Assembly: GCF_900107815.1 (NCBI RefSeq)
Contig: NZ_FNRK01000017.1
Location: 1 to 53,097 of the forward strand
Length of the DNA: 53,097 nucleotides
Direction of reading: 5' to 3'
DNA from: Eubacterium aggregans
GTDB taxonomy: Bacteria; Bacillota; Clostridia; Eubacteriales; Eubacteriaceae
A program made the position numbers and the translations under genes. The notes under the pieces are model-generated. The model worked only from the letters and a program-made list of their open reading frames with translations, searched no databases and was not told where the DNA came from. Below are positions 31,736 through 40,978 of this stretch, in pieces (the stretch's first letter is position 1; every line of letters begins with the position of its first letter).

Positions 31736-32629
31736 CTATCGGATGATGTTGCTAAGGGTCCCAATCCCGTCGATTTCGGCTTTGACCACATCCCCGTGTT
31801 TCAGGAATACCGGTGGGTCCTGGGCGACGCCTACCCCGGCGGGGGTACCCGTTAAAATGATATCCCCGGGGTAGAGGGTTACCCCTTGGGAAAGGTTACT
31901 GACAATATAGGGAATATCGAAGATCATCTTGCTGGTGTTGGATTCCTGGCGCAGTTCGCCATTGACAAAGCACCGGATCCCTAAATCCAGGGGCAGGGGC
32001 ATGGCGTTTTTATGGATGATGGCCGGACCCATGGGGCAGAAGGTGTCCAAGGATTTCCCTTTGTACCATTGGGAGTGCTTCCGCTGAAGGTCCCGGGCGG
32101 TGATATCGTTGGCGATGGTGTAACCAAAGATGTAGTCTTCCGCATCTGCCCTGGAGATGTCGGCCCCTTTTTTCCCGATGATGACGGCCAGCTCGGCCTC
32201 GTAGTCCACCTGTTTGGTCATATTGGCGTGGGACAGGATGGGCATATCCGGTCCGATAACCGAGGAGGAAAGTTTGGAGAAATAGATGGGGGCGGAGGGG
32301 GCGCCGGAAAGCCCGGGGACATTTTTAATCTCCGCGGCATGCTCGGCGTAATTCTTCCCCAGGCAGAAGATATTGCGAGGTGGTTTGGGGATGGGGGCCA
32401 GGAGGCGTATTTTATCCCGGCGGATACCCATGTCTGGATTCTGGAGCATGGCCGCTTCAATTTCTGCAATGAGGTCATCATCGGCCAGGGTGATGAAGTC
32501 AATCATTTTTTCGGGAAGCTTCAGCCCCATGACCTTGCCGATGGTGGTGACGGGGACCACGCGTTTTTTGTCCGAAGTCAGGATGCCGGCTTCTGAAAAA
32601 GATGCGTATTGGTAAGTAACGTAATACAT
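31736..32629 (-). CDS. Fumarylacetoacetate hydrolase (FAH)-family hydrolase/isomerase
   Basis: Cytoplasmic 297-residue protein. The C-terminal FAH domain (about 85-295) has PPRNIFCLGKNYAEHAAE, the metal-binding acidic residues of DYEAELAVIIGKKG, FGYTIANDITARDLQRKHSQW and GDIILTGTPAGVG. The family hydrolyses or decarboxylates beta-diketone-like acids and hydroxyhexadienedioates using Mg or Mn. The substrate cannot be read from sequence; no pathway neighbours are next to it. Start ATG 32629 is seven bases after GGAGG; the longer frame to 32698 lies upstream of that site. It is divergent from pyrB. Confidence 0.88.
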   Translation of the reverse strand: MYYVTYQYASFSEAGILTSDKKRVVPVTTIGKVMGLKLPEKMIDFITLADDDLIAEIEAAMLQNPDMGIRRDKIRLLAPIPKPPRNIFCLGKNYAEHAAEIKNVPGLSGAPSAPIYFSKLSSSVIGPDMPILSHANMTKQVDYEAELAVIIGKKGADISRADAEDYIFGYTIANDITARDLQRKHSQWYKGKSLDTFCPMGPAIIHKNAMPLPLDLGIRCFVNGELRQESNTSKMIFDIPYIVSNLSQGVTLYPGDIILTGTPAGVGVAQDPPVFLKHGDVVKAEIDGIGTLSNIIR

Positions 32630-32721
32630 GGCATATCCTCCGATTCTGCTTTTTATATTATTATACCGTGAATGTGCAGGGATTACCAGTGAAAACAATG
32701 TCAGGCTTTAATGCTTTTTAT

Positions 32722-32750
32722 TTGACATTTTCATGGATTTGGCGTATCAT
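32722..32750 (+). promoter_or_regulatory. Promoter of the pyr operon
   Basis: TTGACA (32722-32727), 17-bp spacer, TATCAT (32745-32750); predicted start near 32757, giving a leader of about 60 nt before pyrB. Confidence 0.75.
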
Positions 32751-32768
32751 TTTCACAAGAAAAACACA

Positions 32769-32801
32769 ATGGGGTTAGTGGGGCCCACGGGTCCCTTTTG
32801 A
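32769..32801 (+). promoter_or_regulatory. Possible pyrB attenuator and leader peptide
   Basis: GGGGCC (32780-32785) pairs with GGTCCC (32790-32795, one G-T pair) around CACG and is followed by TTTT, a small terminator before pyrB. The same bases code for a ten-residue peptide, [10 protein letters not shown], from ATG 32769 to TGA 32801, though no ribosome site precedes that ATG. This could support attenuation by pyrimidine level. The PyrR-binding consensus is not recognised. Confidence 0.4.
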
Positions 32802-32817
32802 AATGAAGGAGGATAGA

Positions 32818-33735
32818 ATGCTCAAAGGTAGACATTTGATCGAACCAGGAGATTTTACAATTGAAGAACTAGAGTCTATTTTTGGACTGGCTGATAAGAT
32901 CATTGCAAATCAGGAGGAATATATTGATTGCTGCAAGGGAAAATTATTAGCCAGTCTTTTTTACGAACCGTCCACCCGGACCCGGTTCAGTTTTGAATCC
33001 GCCATGCTGCGTTTAGGCGGGAAGATCATCGGATTTGATAACCCGGCCAATTCATCGGTTTCCAAGGGAGAAACCATTGCGGATACCATCCGTACGGTAT
33101 CCTGTTATGCCGATATCGGGGTCATTCGCCATCCCCGGGAGGGCACGGCTAAGCTGGTGTCCAAGGCGGTGCCGGAGATGCCCATCATCAATGCTGGGGA
33201 CGGGGGGCACGAACACCCCACCCAGACCCTGACGGATCTTCTGACCATCCGTCACGAAAAGGGAACCTGTGATGGCCATGTGGTCGGGGTTTGTGGGGAC
33301 CTGCTCTTCGGGCGGACCATCCATTCCCTGGTCAAGACACTGGCCCGGTATAAAGATGTGAAATTCGTCTTTATCTCCCCCAAGGAGTTAAAGATGCCCG
33401 AGTATTTCCTCTCCATGCTGGAACCCGGCAGCTATGTGGAAACGGACAATCTGGATGCCGTCATTGGGGATCTGGATATTCTGTATATGTCCCGGGTCCA
33501 GCGGGAGCGCTTTGTCAATGAGGAAGAATACCTGCGGTTAAAGGATGTGTACATCCTGGATAAAAAGAAGATGCGCCACGCCAGGTCAGACATGATTGTC
33601 ATGCACCCCCTGCCCCGGGTCAATGAAATTGCGGTGGACGTGGATGCGGATCCCCGGGCCGTGTATTTCAAACAGGCAAAATACGGAATGTACGTGCGCA
33701 TGGCACTGATTTCAAAACTACTGGGGGTGGCATAA
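32818..33735 (+). CDS. pyrB: Aspartate carbamoyltransferase, catalytic subunit
   Basis: Cytoplasmic enzyme of 305 residues making N-carbamoyl-aspartate from carbamoyl phosphate and aspartate, the first committed step of pyrimidine synthesis. Carbamoyl-phosphate site [30 protein letters not shown]-terminal aspartate-site HPLPRVNEI. Start: ATG 32818, five bases after AAGGAGG; the ATG at 32803 overlaps the ribosome site. It is the first gene of pyrB-I-C-F-K-D, whose members touch or overlap almost throughout. pyrI begins on the base after its stop. The E. coli-like holoenzyme with regulatory subunit is expected. Confidence 0.97.
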   Translation: MLKGRHLIEPGDFTIEELESIFGLADKIIANQEEYIDCCKGKLLASLFYEPSTRTRFSFESAMLRLGGKIIGFDNPANSSVSKGETIADTIRTVSCYADIGVIRHPREGTAKLVSKAVPEMPIINAGDGGHEHPTQTLTDLLTIRHEKGTCDGHVVGVCGDLLFGRTIHSLVKTLARYKDVKFVFISPKELKMPEYFLSMLEPGSYVETDNLDAVIGDLDILYMSRVQRERFVNEEEYLRLKDVYILDKKKMRHARSDMIVMHPLPRVNEIAVDVDADPRAVYFKQAKYGMYVRMALISKLLGVA

Positions 33736-34170
33736 ATGATTAATGTATCGGAGCTGAAGGAAGGTATCGTCATCGACCATATCGAGGCGGGCCATGGGTT
33801 TAAAATCTATCAGGAGCTGCATCTGGACCAACTGGAATACCCGGTGGTGCTGCTGAACAACATCCCCAGTCATAAGATGGGGAAGAAGGATATGTTAAAA
33901 ATCGAGACGGACCTGGATTTGGATATGGATGTCCTGGGTCTCATCGATCCCAATGTCACCGTGAATATCGTGCGTAATGGGGAGCTGGTGGAAAAAATCA
34001 GCCTGACCCTTCCCAAAGAGGTGGATGGGATTATGACCTGTAAAAATCCCCGGTGCATCACCCAATATGAAAATGTCGGAAAAATCCGCTTTTATTTGGA
34101 AAATGAGGAAGAACGGATCTACCGTTGCGAATACTGCGACGCCTATACCACGTTCATCGAAAAGGAGTAA
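33736..34170 (+). CDS. pyrI: Aspartate carbamoyltransferase, regulatory subunit
   Basis: A 144-residue subunit that binds nucleotides and zinc and gives allosteric control of PyrB. N-terminal allosteric domain has IDHIEAGHGFKIYQEL and the ILLNNIPSHKMGKKD-like stretch (here VVLLNNIPSHKMGKKDMLKI); the C-terminal zinc domain has the four Cys in CKNPRCI and YRCEYCDA. Together with PyrB it should form the dodecameric, CTP/ATP-regulated enzyme. The ATG directly follows the pyrB TAA (TAAATG). Confidence 0.96.
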   Translation: MINVSELKEGIVIDHIEAGHGFKIYQELHLDQLEYPVVLLNNIPSHKMGKKDMLKIETDLDLDMDVLGLIDPNVTVNIVRNGELVEKISLTLPKEVDGIMTCKNPRCITQYENVGKIRFYLENEEERIYRCEYCDAYTTFIEKE

Positions 34171-34173
34171 GCC

Positions 34174-35346
34174 ATGAGAACGCTCATTAGCAATGTAACC
34201 ATCGTCGATGCTGAAGGCATCCGGGTGGGCAAGGTTATGATTGAGGATGACAAGATCAAGAAGGTCTACAAGGAAAACGGCCGGGTTCAGGCGACCCATG
34301 ATGTGGAAATCGACGGCAGGGGGAAGGTCCTCATGCCAGGCTTTATCGATATGCACAGCCATCTCCGGGACCCGGGGCTTACCCAGAAGGAAGATTTTAA
34401 CACGGGGCTGGCTGCTGCCGTAAAAGGCGGCTTTACCACGGTAGTGGCCATGGCCAATACCCGCCCGGTGATAGATAATGCCGCCCTGATGGCCGAGACT
34501 CTGGAACGGGCAGCGGCGGTGGGCCTGGCGGATGTCATCCAGGTGGCAGCCGTCACTGAAGGCTTTGGCACGGAAAAGACCGTGAATTTCAAGGCCCTCC
34601 GGGAGCTGACGCTCATCTTCTCCAACGATGGCTACAATGTGGACGACGGGGCCATTATGAAAAAGGCGTTAAACGCCTCTAAAAAGTACGACTTTATCCT
34701 GGCCACCCACTGTGAACCGGAAACGGAAACCGTACAGCGGGATATCGAGCTTCTCCGGGCCACCAGGGGCGCCCATCTCCACGTGTGCCACATCAGCAAG
34801 AAGGCCACTCTGGATGCCATTATGGCCGCCAAGGCCGATGGGCTGGACATCACCTGTGAGGTTACCCCTCACCATCTCTATGCCTCGGCTTTGGAATACC
34901 GGGTTCACCCGCCCTTTAGAAGCTGGGGGGATCGCCGGGCCCTCATTGAAGGGGCTATGAATGGGGAGATTGATTGTTGCGGCACGGACCATGCCCCCCA
35001 CACCGATGCTGATAAGATTGCCGGAGCACCGGGAATCAATAATTTTGAAACAGCCTTTGCCATGTACCACACCGTCTTTAAGGGGGCGGGCATTCCCATC
35101 ACCCGCCTGAGCGAGATGATGAGTGCGGCACCGGCGGCCCGGTTGGGTTTGAAGGCTGGCTTGGTCAAGGATAAATACCCGGCGGATTTGGTGCTGGTGG
35201 ACTTAGAGGACAGCTGGAAGGTGGATCCCAAGGCCTTCGTCTCCAAGAGCCACAACACGCCCTTTGTGGGGGAACGGCTGACGGGTCGGGTACTACTTAC
35301 ATTCAAAGGAGGAAAAATCGTCTATGATCATGGACCGATTATATAA
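34174..35346 (+). CDS. pyrC: Dihydroorotase
   Basis: Zinc amidohydrolase of 390 residues that closes carbamoyl-aspartate to dihydroorotate. Metal site HSHLRDPG in MPGFIDMHSHLRDPGLTQKE minus flanks, FILATHCEPE, the HVCHISKK block, and CCGTDHAPHTDADK near residue 275 with the catalytic Asp. The order and length are those of the class I (PyrC/PyrX type) enzymes. It lies three bases after pyrI, and its last 23 bases overlap pyrF, so translation is coupled. Confidence 0.96.
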   Translation: MRTLISNVTIVDAEGIRVGKVMIEDDKIKKVYKENGRVQATHDVEIDGRGKVLMPGFIDMHSHLRDPGLTQKEDFNTGLAAAVKGGFTTVVAMANTRPVIDNAALMAETLERAAAVGLADVIQVAAVTEGFGTEKTVNFKALRELTLIFSNDGYNVDDGAIMKKALNASKKYDFILATHCEPETETVQRDIELLRATRGAHLHVCHISKKATLDAIMAAKADGLDITCEVTPHHLYASALEYRVHPPFRSWGDRRALIEGAMNGEIDCCGTDHAPHTDADKIAGAPGINNFETAFAMYHTVFKGAGIPITRLSEMMSAAPAARLGLKAGLVKDKYPADLVLVDLEDSWKVDPKAFVSKSHNTPFVGERLTGRVLLTFKGGKIVYDHGPII

Positions 35347-36178
35347 GGCGGCGCTAGACAGCCCCGTCTGTGTGGGGCTGGACACCACCCCCGCTTTTTT
35401 ACCGGGATATCTGGTGGAAAAGGACTGGAGCACCGGGGAAAAGATTGCAGAGTTCAATAAGCGCATTGTGGATGCCACCGCTGATTTAGCGGGGTGCTAC
35501 AAGATGCAGGTGGCCTGCTACGAAGCCCTGGGACTGGACGGCATGAAGGCCTACGCCGAAACCGTGAAATACGTCCGGGGTAATGGAAAAATTGCCATCG
35601 GGGACTGCAAGCGGGGGGATATCAGCTCCACCGCCACCCAGTACGCCAAGGGGCATTTTGAAGGGGATTTCGAGGTGGATATCCTCACGGTGAACGCCTA
35701 TATGGGCGAAGATGCCATTTCCCCCTACTATCCCTACCTCAAGGATAAGGAAAAGGGACTTTTCGTGTTGCTCCACACCTCCAACCCCAGCTCCCGGGAT
35801 TTCCAGGAGCGGGTGCTGGATGACGACAAAAAGCTGTACGAAGCCGTGGGGGACCGCATTACCGCCTGGGGAAAGGACTTCATCGCAGAATCCGGCTACT
35901 CGGCCATTGGCGCAGTGGTAGGCCTGACCTTCCCCGAGGAATTTGAAGCCCTCCAGGATCAGTGTCCCTCCACCTTTTTCCTGGTGCCCGGCTACGGTGC
36001 CCAGGGTGGGACGGGTAAGGACATTGCCAATATCTTCAAGAAATCCCGGTGCGCCGTCATTAATTCCTCCCGGGGAATCATTGGGGGCCACCAAGGAAAA
36101 ACCGAGGGACCAGATTTCGTGGATTACATTCGGGAAAAGACGGCCCTGATGAAGGAGGATATCCTACAATGGCTGTAA
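35324..36178 (+). CDS. pyrF: Orotidine 5'-phosphate decarboxylase (long type)
   Basis: TIM-barrel decarboxylase of 284 residues making UMP from OMP. The long (subfamily 2) form is recognised by SPVCVGLDTTPAFLPGYL, the catalytic IAIGDCKRGDISSTATQYA (Asp-Lys-x-x-Asp arrangement), ILTVNAYMGEDAISPY, and the phosphate-binding PGYGAQGGTGKD and NSSRGIIG. Start: ATG 35324 (or ATG 35330), 12 bases after AAAGGAGG, within the end of pyrC. Its stop overlaps the start of pyrK by ten bases. Confidence 0.95.
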   Translation: MIMDRLYKAALDSPVCVGLDTTPAFLPGYLVEKDWSTGEKIAEFNKRIVDATADLAGCYKMQVACYEALGLDGMKAYAETVKYVRGNGKIAIGDCKRGDISSTATQYAKGHFEGDFEVDILTVNAYMGEDAISPYYPYLKDKEKGLFVLLHTSNPSSRDFQERVLDDDKKLYEAVGDRITAWGKDFIAESGYSAIGAVVGLTFPEEFEALQDQCPSTFFLVPGYGAQGGTGKDIANIFKKSRCAVINSSRGIIGGHQGKTEGPDFVDYIREKTALMKEDILQWL

Positions 36179-36867
36179 TCATAACCAACCGCAGCTTAGC
36201 GGACGGGATTTATATGATGGAGGTGGCCTGGGAAGGTGTGGTTTCACCGGGTCAATTCTTCATGGTGCGGGCCTGGGAAACCGACCCGCTCCTGAGCCGC
36301 CCCATTTCCGTCCACGATTATCAGGACGGAGTGGTGACCTTTCTGTACCAGGTGGTGGGCAAGGGCACGGCCATCCTCTCGGGGATGGAGCCTAAAAATA
36401 CCATTCAGCTGGAAGGCCCCTACGGCAACGGCTTTCCTGCGGTGGATACGCCTCTGGTGGCTGTGGGGGGCGGCATCGGCATTGCCCCCCTATACTACGC
36501 CTGCCGAAAGTTCAAGGAAGACAACCCCAAGAAGAAGCTCCGGGTTTACCTGGGCTTTTCCAATGAAGCTTATCGGGTAGAGGCCTTTGACGCCATCGCC
36601 GATGAAGTGGTGGTGGATGTGGGGGGCATCATCGTGGGCCAGGTGGATGTCAAACGGGGTGAGACCTTTATCACGTGTGGTCCCCGGGTGATGATGGATG
36701 CCCTGTGTCAGGTGGTCCCGGAAAAGAACCCGGTGTACGTTTCCTTGGAAGCCCGGATGGCCTGCGGCATGGGGGCTTGTTTGGGATGCAGCATTAAAAC
36801 CGCCGAAGGAAACAAGAAGGTGTGTAAAGATGGTCCAGTCTTCCCCAGGGAGGTGCTTGAAGGATGA
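36169..36867 (+). CDS. pyrK: Dihydroorotate dehydrogenase B, electron-transfer subunit
   Basis: A 232-residue FAD and 2Fe-2S protein that passes electrons from PyrD to NAD. FAD site SRPISVHDYQDG; nucleotide loop VAVGGGIGIAPLYYA; C-terminal cluster Cys residues in CGMGACLGCSIK and KVCKDGPVF. Its presence identifies the class 1B, NAD-linked dehydrogenase, usual for anaerobic and other Firmicutes. It overlaps pyrF by ten bases and pyrD by four (ATGA). Confidence 0.96.
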   Translation: MAVIITNRSLADGIYMMEVAWEGVVSPGQFFMVRAWETDPLLSRPISVHDYQDGVVTFLYQVVGKGTAILSGMEPKNTIQLEGPYGNGFPAVDTPLVAVGGGIGIAPLYYACRKFKEDNPKKKLRVYLGFSNEAYRVEAFDAIADEVVVDVGGIIVGQVDVKRGETFITCGPRVMMDALCQVVPEKNPVYVSLEARMACGMGACLGCSIKTAEGNKKVCKDGPVFPREVLEG

Positions 36868-37772
36868 GCGAACGATTAAAAACCACCTTTGCGGGCGTAA
36901 CCTTTAAAAACCCGGTGCTCACCGCATCGGGAACCTTTAACTTCGGCCGGGAGTTTGAAGCCTATTACGATTTGGCCCAGCTGGGGGGACTGTGCTCCAA
37001 GGGCCTGACCCTGGAGCCCCGGGAGGGCAATACCGGCATCCGAATTTGGGAGACCCCCTCGGGGATCATCAACAGCATCGGTCTGGAAAATCCCGGGGTG
37101 GATACTTTTATTGAAAAGGAATGGCCCCATCTCTCAGGGATTGGCACCGTCACTGTGGTAAATGTAGGAGGCAAGGATGAGGACTCCTATCTGGAAGCCA
37201 TCCGCCGACTCAATGCCATTCCCGTCCAGCTCATCGAGCTGAACATCTCCTGCCCCAATGTGAAGGCCGGGGGCATGGCCTACGGCATCCGTCCGGAGAT
37301 GGCGGCGGACATCACCGAGAAGGTGGTCAAAGCCTCAGACCATCCCATCATGGTCAAGCTCTCCCCCAACGTGGCGGACATCGCCGAGATCGCCGTGGCC
37401 TGTGAAGGGGCCGGCGCCTGCGGCATCTCCCTGATCAATACCATCCAGGCCATGGCCGTGGACATCAAGCGCAAGGAGATTGTCTTTGACAATACCTACG
37501 CCGGCCTTTCCGGACCGGCAGTGAAACCCGTGGCCCTGCGCATGACCCACCAGGTGGTCCGTGCCGTAGATATTCCCGTTATGGCCATGGGGGGCATCAG
37601 CTCCTGGGAGGACGCCTTAGAATTTATCATGGTGGGCGCCGCCTGTGTCCAGGTGGGCACCATGAACTTCGTGGACCCCAGAGCCGCCGTGGAGATTATC
37701 GATGGGCTGGAAGCTTATTGTGAAGCGGAAGGATTAGATAATATCGATGCGGTTCGGGGGATTTTGAAATAG
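36864..37772 (+). CDS. pyrD: Dihydroorotate dehydrogenase B, catalytic subunit
   Basis: A 302-residue FMN TIM barrel that oxidises dihydroorotate to orotate and works as a complex with PyrK. Visible: FKNPVLTASGTFNFG, CSKGLTLEPREGN, INSIGLENPGV, ELNISCPNVKAGG with the class 1 catalytic Cys, MVKLSPNV, and the FMN phosphate loop MGGISSWEDALEFIMVGA. It is the last gene of the operon. pyrE and the carbamoyl-phosphate synthetase genes are not in the window. Confidence 0.96.
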   Translation: MSERLKTTFAGVTFKNPVLTASGTFNFGREFEAYYDLAQLGGLCSKGLTLEPREGNTGIRIWETPSGIINSIGLENPGVDTFIEKEWPHLSGIGTVTVVNVGGKDEDSYLEAIRRLNAIPVQLIELNISCPNVKAGGMAYGIRPEMAADITEKVVKASDHPIMVKLSPNVADIAEIAVACEGAGACGISLINTIQAMAVDIKRKEIVFDNTYAGLSGPAVKPVALRMTHQVVRAVDIPVMAMGGISSWEDALEFIMVGAACVQVGTMNFVDPRAAVEIIDGLEAYCEAEGLDNIDAVRGILK

Positions 37773-37802
37773 CGTTAAAAATAGAATCAGCGTCAATGAA
37801 GG

Positions 37803-37835
37803 GGCAGTATCCCATAAATGGGGGACTGCCTTTTT
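37803..37835 (+). terminator. Terminator of the pyr operon
   Basis: GGCAGT-ATCCCAT and ATGGGG-ACTGCC form a long stem (37803-37830) followed by five T. Confidence 0.88.
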
Positions 37836-37936
37836 ACTATTGATGCCGTTTCAACCATCATTGGTGCAGGATGTATTGATTTTGCAAAGGGTTGTAATAT
37901 AATGGCAAAAACAATAGAAAGCGAAGGTGGTTGAGG

Positions 37937-39985
37937 ATGAAGAAGCAAAGATGTTTGCGGGGAATCGTTGCGGGGATATTGTCCCTGTCGCTGCTTCTGG
38001 GGAATACGGCGGTATTCGCTGAGGAGTGGGCGTTTTCGGACCGGATTGCGGCGCTTCGGGAGATGGACAGCGTCTGGGTGGACTATGCCCGGACCCAAAT
38101 CGACCGAGATCTCAATGCGCCAGAGGCTTATACGGAGGCCAATTCGGCGCTGCCAGAGAAGTATGATTTGCGTTCAGAGGGGCTGTCCACCGCTGTGAAG
38201 GATCAATCCCCCCTGAGCGATTGCTATGCCTTTGGGGCTATTGGATCGGTGGAGTCCAATTATTTGAAGCAGACGGGCAACACGTCCTCCTTCTCGGAAA
38301 AGCACTTGGCCTATTTCGCACAGCATAGCCGCCCGGATAACCTGGATCAGGCAGGGGAGGGAATAGTGAGCTTAAAGGACGATGGTACGGTAGATGAGAC
38401 GGGTGCCGGACTGGAGTGGGGCATGCCGACCCTATCCATCGGGCAGTTGTCCAATGGCGAAGGGGTGGTGAGCACTAGGCTGGTGCCCCATACGGCCGAT
38501 GATGGCACCATGGAGAGCACTAAGCTGTGGACGGTGTCCGAGGATTACCGCAATCTCAGCGAGGCCCGGGTAACTCAGGCAGAAATCCTTTCGACTCCGG
38601 CGAATTACAGCTCTGGAAGCTATCAATATGATGCCCAGGCAACCCAGAATATTAAGAAGCATTTAGTGGATAACGGTGCCCTCTGTATCAGTATGGGGGT
38701 GTACGATGCAAAAAGCGCTGAGGATGCCAAAAGTGTTTGGAATGAGGCAACAGGTGCCTATTATAGTAAGCCGGAGACGCGGTCTAATCATGCGGTGACC
38801 CTCATCGGTTGGGACGATACCTTTTCCAAAACTAATTTTAGCGTGGGCAACCAACCGGCAGGTGACGGGGCATGGCTCATTAAAAATAGCTGGGGGGATA
38901 CACCGAGTAGCAGTGGCATGAATTTTCTCAATGCTGTTCCCAATTCAGAGGGCGGCAAGGACTGCGGCTATTTTTGGATGTCCTATTATGAAGGATCGAT
39001 CATGACACCCGTCAGCTATCAGGTTGATGTCGGGGCCGATGATTACGACAATCTGGTACAGTACGATTATTTGAATATCCGAAGTGTTTATTCCACGATA
39101 GGGGAAATCATCAAAACCATTCTGACGACAAAGGGGATAACTGCGGATAAATCTGTGGCCAATGTCTTTACCGCCCAGGGCTATGAGATATTATCAGCGG
39201 TATCCTTCATCGCGCCAGCCCCTGGGTGTGATGTGGACATTCAGATTTATCGCAATGGCAGCCCGGGGGAAATAGCAGAACGAACACCCGATGTCACCCT
39301 CAATGCCGAAGCCGTTGAGAGCGTTGGCTTCCACACCTTAGATTTAGGGGAGAAGGCCATCAATCTGCGCCCCAATGAAGCGTATACCATTGTTCAAACC
39401 ATAACGTCTAAAAATGAAAGCTATCTGCCCGTTGAATTAGGGAATGAACCGGAGAAAGATACAACCCGCGGGATAACGGGGTCCAAAGCAGTGTGTAATC
39501 CAGGGGAAAGCTATGTGAAGACCTCTGAGGGCTGGACCGACTTATCCCAAATTGGCGAGGTGACCCTTAAAGAGGAATCCAAAGAGACGACCTTCACGGT
39601 GGGCAATGCCATGATCAAGGCCTATACCAATAATCGGGAAGCCACCGCTGTGGAGCTTGTCATGGCCCAAATCGATGCACTTGGGGAGATTATAAGCCTG
39701 GATCAGGAGCCCCAGGTGGTGGCTGCCCGCACGGCCTACGACGCCCTGACCCAAAGCGAAAAGGACCAGGTGGAGAACATCGCCGTATTAGAGGCGGCTG
39801 AGGCTAAAATAGCGGCCTTAAAGGCCGCCCAGCCCCAGCCCCAGACAACGGCCCAGACGGTGGCCGCCAAGGGAAATGCCACCACCGGCGTCACCGGTGT
39901 GGGTACTGGCCTTTGGGTGGGTGCAGGCTTGTTGGCCATCATGCTCATCATCGGTGGCTGCTATGCGAAAAAGCGGATGATGTAG
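37937..39985 (+). CDS. Secreted papain-like (C1 family) cysteine peptidase, surface anchored
   Basis: A 682-residue protein that is the only uninterrupted member of the four large surface genes here. Signal peptide 1-28 (IVAGILSLSLLLGNTAVFA). Peptidase domain (about 75-345): oxyanion Gln and nucleophile Cys in KDQSPLSDCYAFGA, His in SNHAVTLIGWDD, Asn in WLIKNSWGD. The usual GCGSCW is PLSDCY. A beta domain follows (about 360-560), then a helical AARTAYDALTQSEKDQV module near 595-635, a Gln/Thr linker, and a C-terminal helix ending KKRMM. It likely cuts proteins or peptides outside the cell. Start ATG 37937 is six bases after AAGGTGG; the TTG at 37931 is less likely. Confidence 0.88.
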   Translation: MKKQRCLRGIVAGILSLSLLLGNTAVFAEEWAFSDRIAALREMDSVWVDYARTQIDRDLNAPEAYTEANSALPEKYDLRSEGLSTAVKDQSPLSDCYAFGAIGSVESNYLKQTGNTSSFSEKHLAYFAQHSRPDNLDQAGEGIVSLKDDGTVDETGAGLEWGMPTLSIGQLSNGEGVVSTRLVPHTADDGTMESTKLWTVSEDYRNLSEARVTQAEILSTPANYSSGSYQYDAQATQNIKKHLVDNGALCISMGVYDAKSAEDAKSVWNEATGAYYSKPETRSNHAVTLIGWDDTFSKTNFSVGNQPAGDGAWLIKNSWGDTPSSSGMNFLNAVPNSEGGKDCGYFWMSYYEGSIMTPVSYQVDVGADDYDNLVQYDYLNIRSVYSTIGEIIKTILTTKGITADKSVANVFTAQGYEILSAVSFIAPAPGCDVDIQIYRNGSPGEIAERTPDVTLNAEAVESVGFHTLDLGEKAINLRPNEAYTIVQTITSKNESYLPVELGNEPEKDTTRGITGSKAVCNPGESYVKTSEGWTDLSQIGEVTLKEESKETTFTVGNAMIKAYTNNREATAVELVMAQIDALGEIISLDQEPQVVAARTAYDALTQSEKDQVENIAVLEAAEAKIAALKAAQPQPQTTAQTVAAKGNATTGVTGVGTGLWVGAGLLAIMLIIGGCYAKKRMM

Positions 39986-40061
39986 CAGTCGACTGCTATT
40001 GAATTAACGCCTGTGTTATGATAAAGGATATGGAATCCCTGGTGATGGAGGTGAAACGCAG

Positions 40062-40877
40062 ATGGATCTAGCAGCATTGACCCAGGCGCTCATGGAGGCC
40101 CATGGCCAGCGCGAGCTTGAGTGGGTGATGTCCTATATGGATGAGGATGTGGTGTGGATTGGCGCCCTGCGGGGGCAGTATGTCTATGGAAAGGCGGCCA
40201 TGCGCCGGATTTTATCCCAGGAGCAGGATGTCCCCATACAATCGGAGGCCATCGTCTACGAAGTGGTGTACGAAACGGAGACCCTGGCCATCGTAACCGG
40301 TCAGCTGGGGGCCTATACCGAGCCAGAATCCGGGTATCTGCTCAAGCAGAACCAGCGCCTGAGCTTTGTATACGAACGGAAAATGGATGGATGGAAGATC
40401 ATTCACCTCCACGTGTCCAACGAATGGGATGTTTTGAAGGAGAATGAGTGCTTTCCCTATACCTGTGGGCGGGAAACCTACCTGTACATGCAAAAACAGA
40501 TCGAGGATTTCAGAAAGCGCTCCGATAAGCTGCTGGTCCACATTGGGAAGAGGTCTTGCTTTTTAAAAACAGAGAGCATTCTCTTTATTGAAGCCAACCG
40601 CCACCATTGCATCGTCCGTCAGGTGGCGGATCGGGTGGAAATCGATGAATCCATCACCGAGCTTTCCGTGGGCCTGCCCAAGCACTTTCTCCGCGTCCAT
40701 CGCAGCTTTATCATCAATCTGTATTACATCGAACGCGTGGACTATGGCCGGGCCTCCCTGGGCCATGGCATCGAGGTCCCCATCCCCAAGCAGCGGTACC
40801 GGGAGATTAAGGAGACGGTGATCGCCCGTCTTGGGGAGATTGGACTGGCATTGGATGGGCAGGTGGTGGATTCTTGA
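40062..40877 (+). CDS. LytTR-domain transcriptional regulator with an NTF2/SnoaL-like sensor domain
   Basis: A 271-residue cytoplasmic protein. Residues 1-130 form an NTF2-like (SnoaL/ketosteroid-isomerase) cone: LTQALMEAHGQRELEWVMSY, VVWIGALRGQYVYGKAAM, and the closing RKMDGWKIIHLHVS. Residues about 165-260 are a LytTR DNA-binding domain: GKRSCFLKTESILFIEANRH, LSVGLPKHFLRVHRSFIINL and IEVPIPKQRYREIKETV. No receiver or membrane part is present, so the NTF2-like pocket probably senses a small molecule directly. Start ATG 40062 after GGAGGTG. It lies alone downstream of the C1 peptidase gene. The target operator is not known. Confidence 0.88.
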   Translation: MDLAALTQALMEAHGQRELEWVMSYMDEDVVWIGALRGQYVYGKAAMRRILSQEQDVPIQSEAIVYEVVYETETLAIVTGQLGAYTEPESGYLLKQNQRLSFVYERKMDGWKIIHLHVSNEWDVLKENECFPYTCGRETYLYMQKQIEDFRKRSDKLLVHIGKRSCFLKTESILFIEANRHHCIVRQVADRVEIDESITELSVGLPKHFLRVHRSFIINLYYIERVDYGRASLGHGIEVPIPKQRYREIKETVIARLGEIGLALDGQVVDS

Positions 40878-40978
40878 TCCCAATGATAAAATTATACTGG
40901 TGAATACCAAAGCCTCCCCTTTGAATTAACAGAAAACCATGCTAGAGTGACAGTAAATTGACATAGGAGGATTAAGGG

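Noticed and set aside
39983-39998. Perfect 16-bp palindrome TAGCAGTCGACTGCTA at the end of the C1 peptidase gene as a terminator
   Set aside because: It has no loop bases beyond the central TCGA and no T-run follows, so it is not a convincing intrinsic terminator; no other function can be supported.
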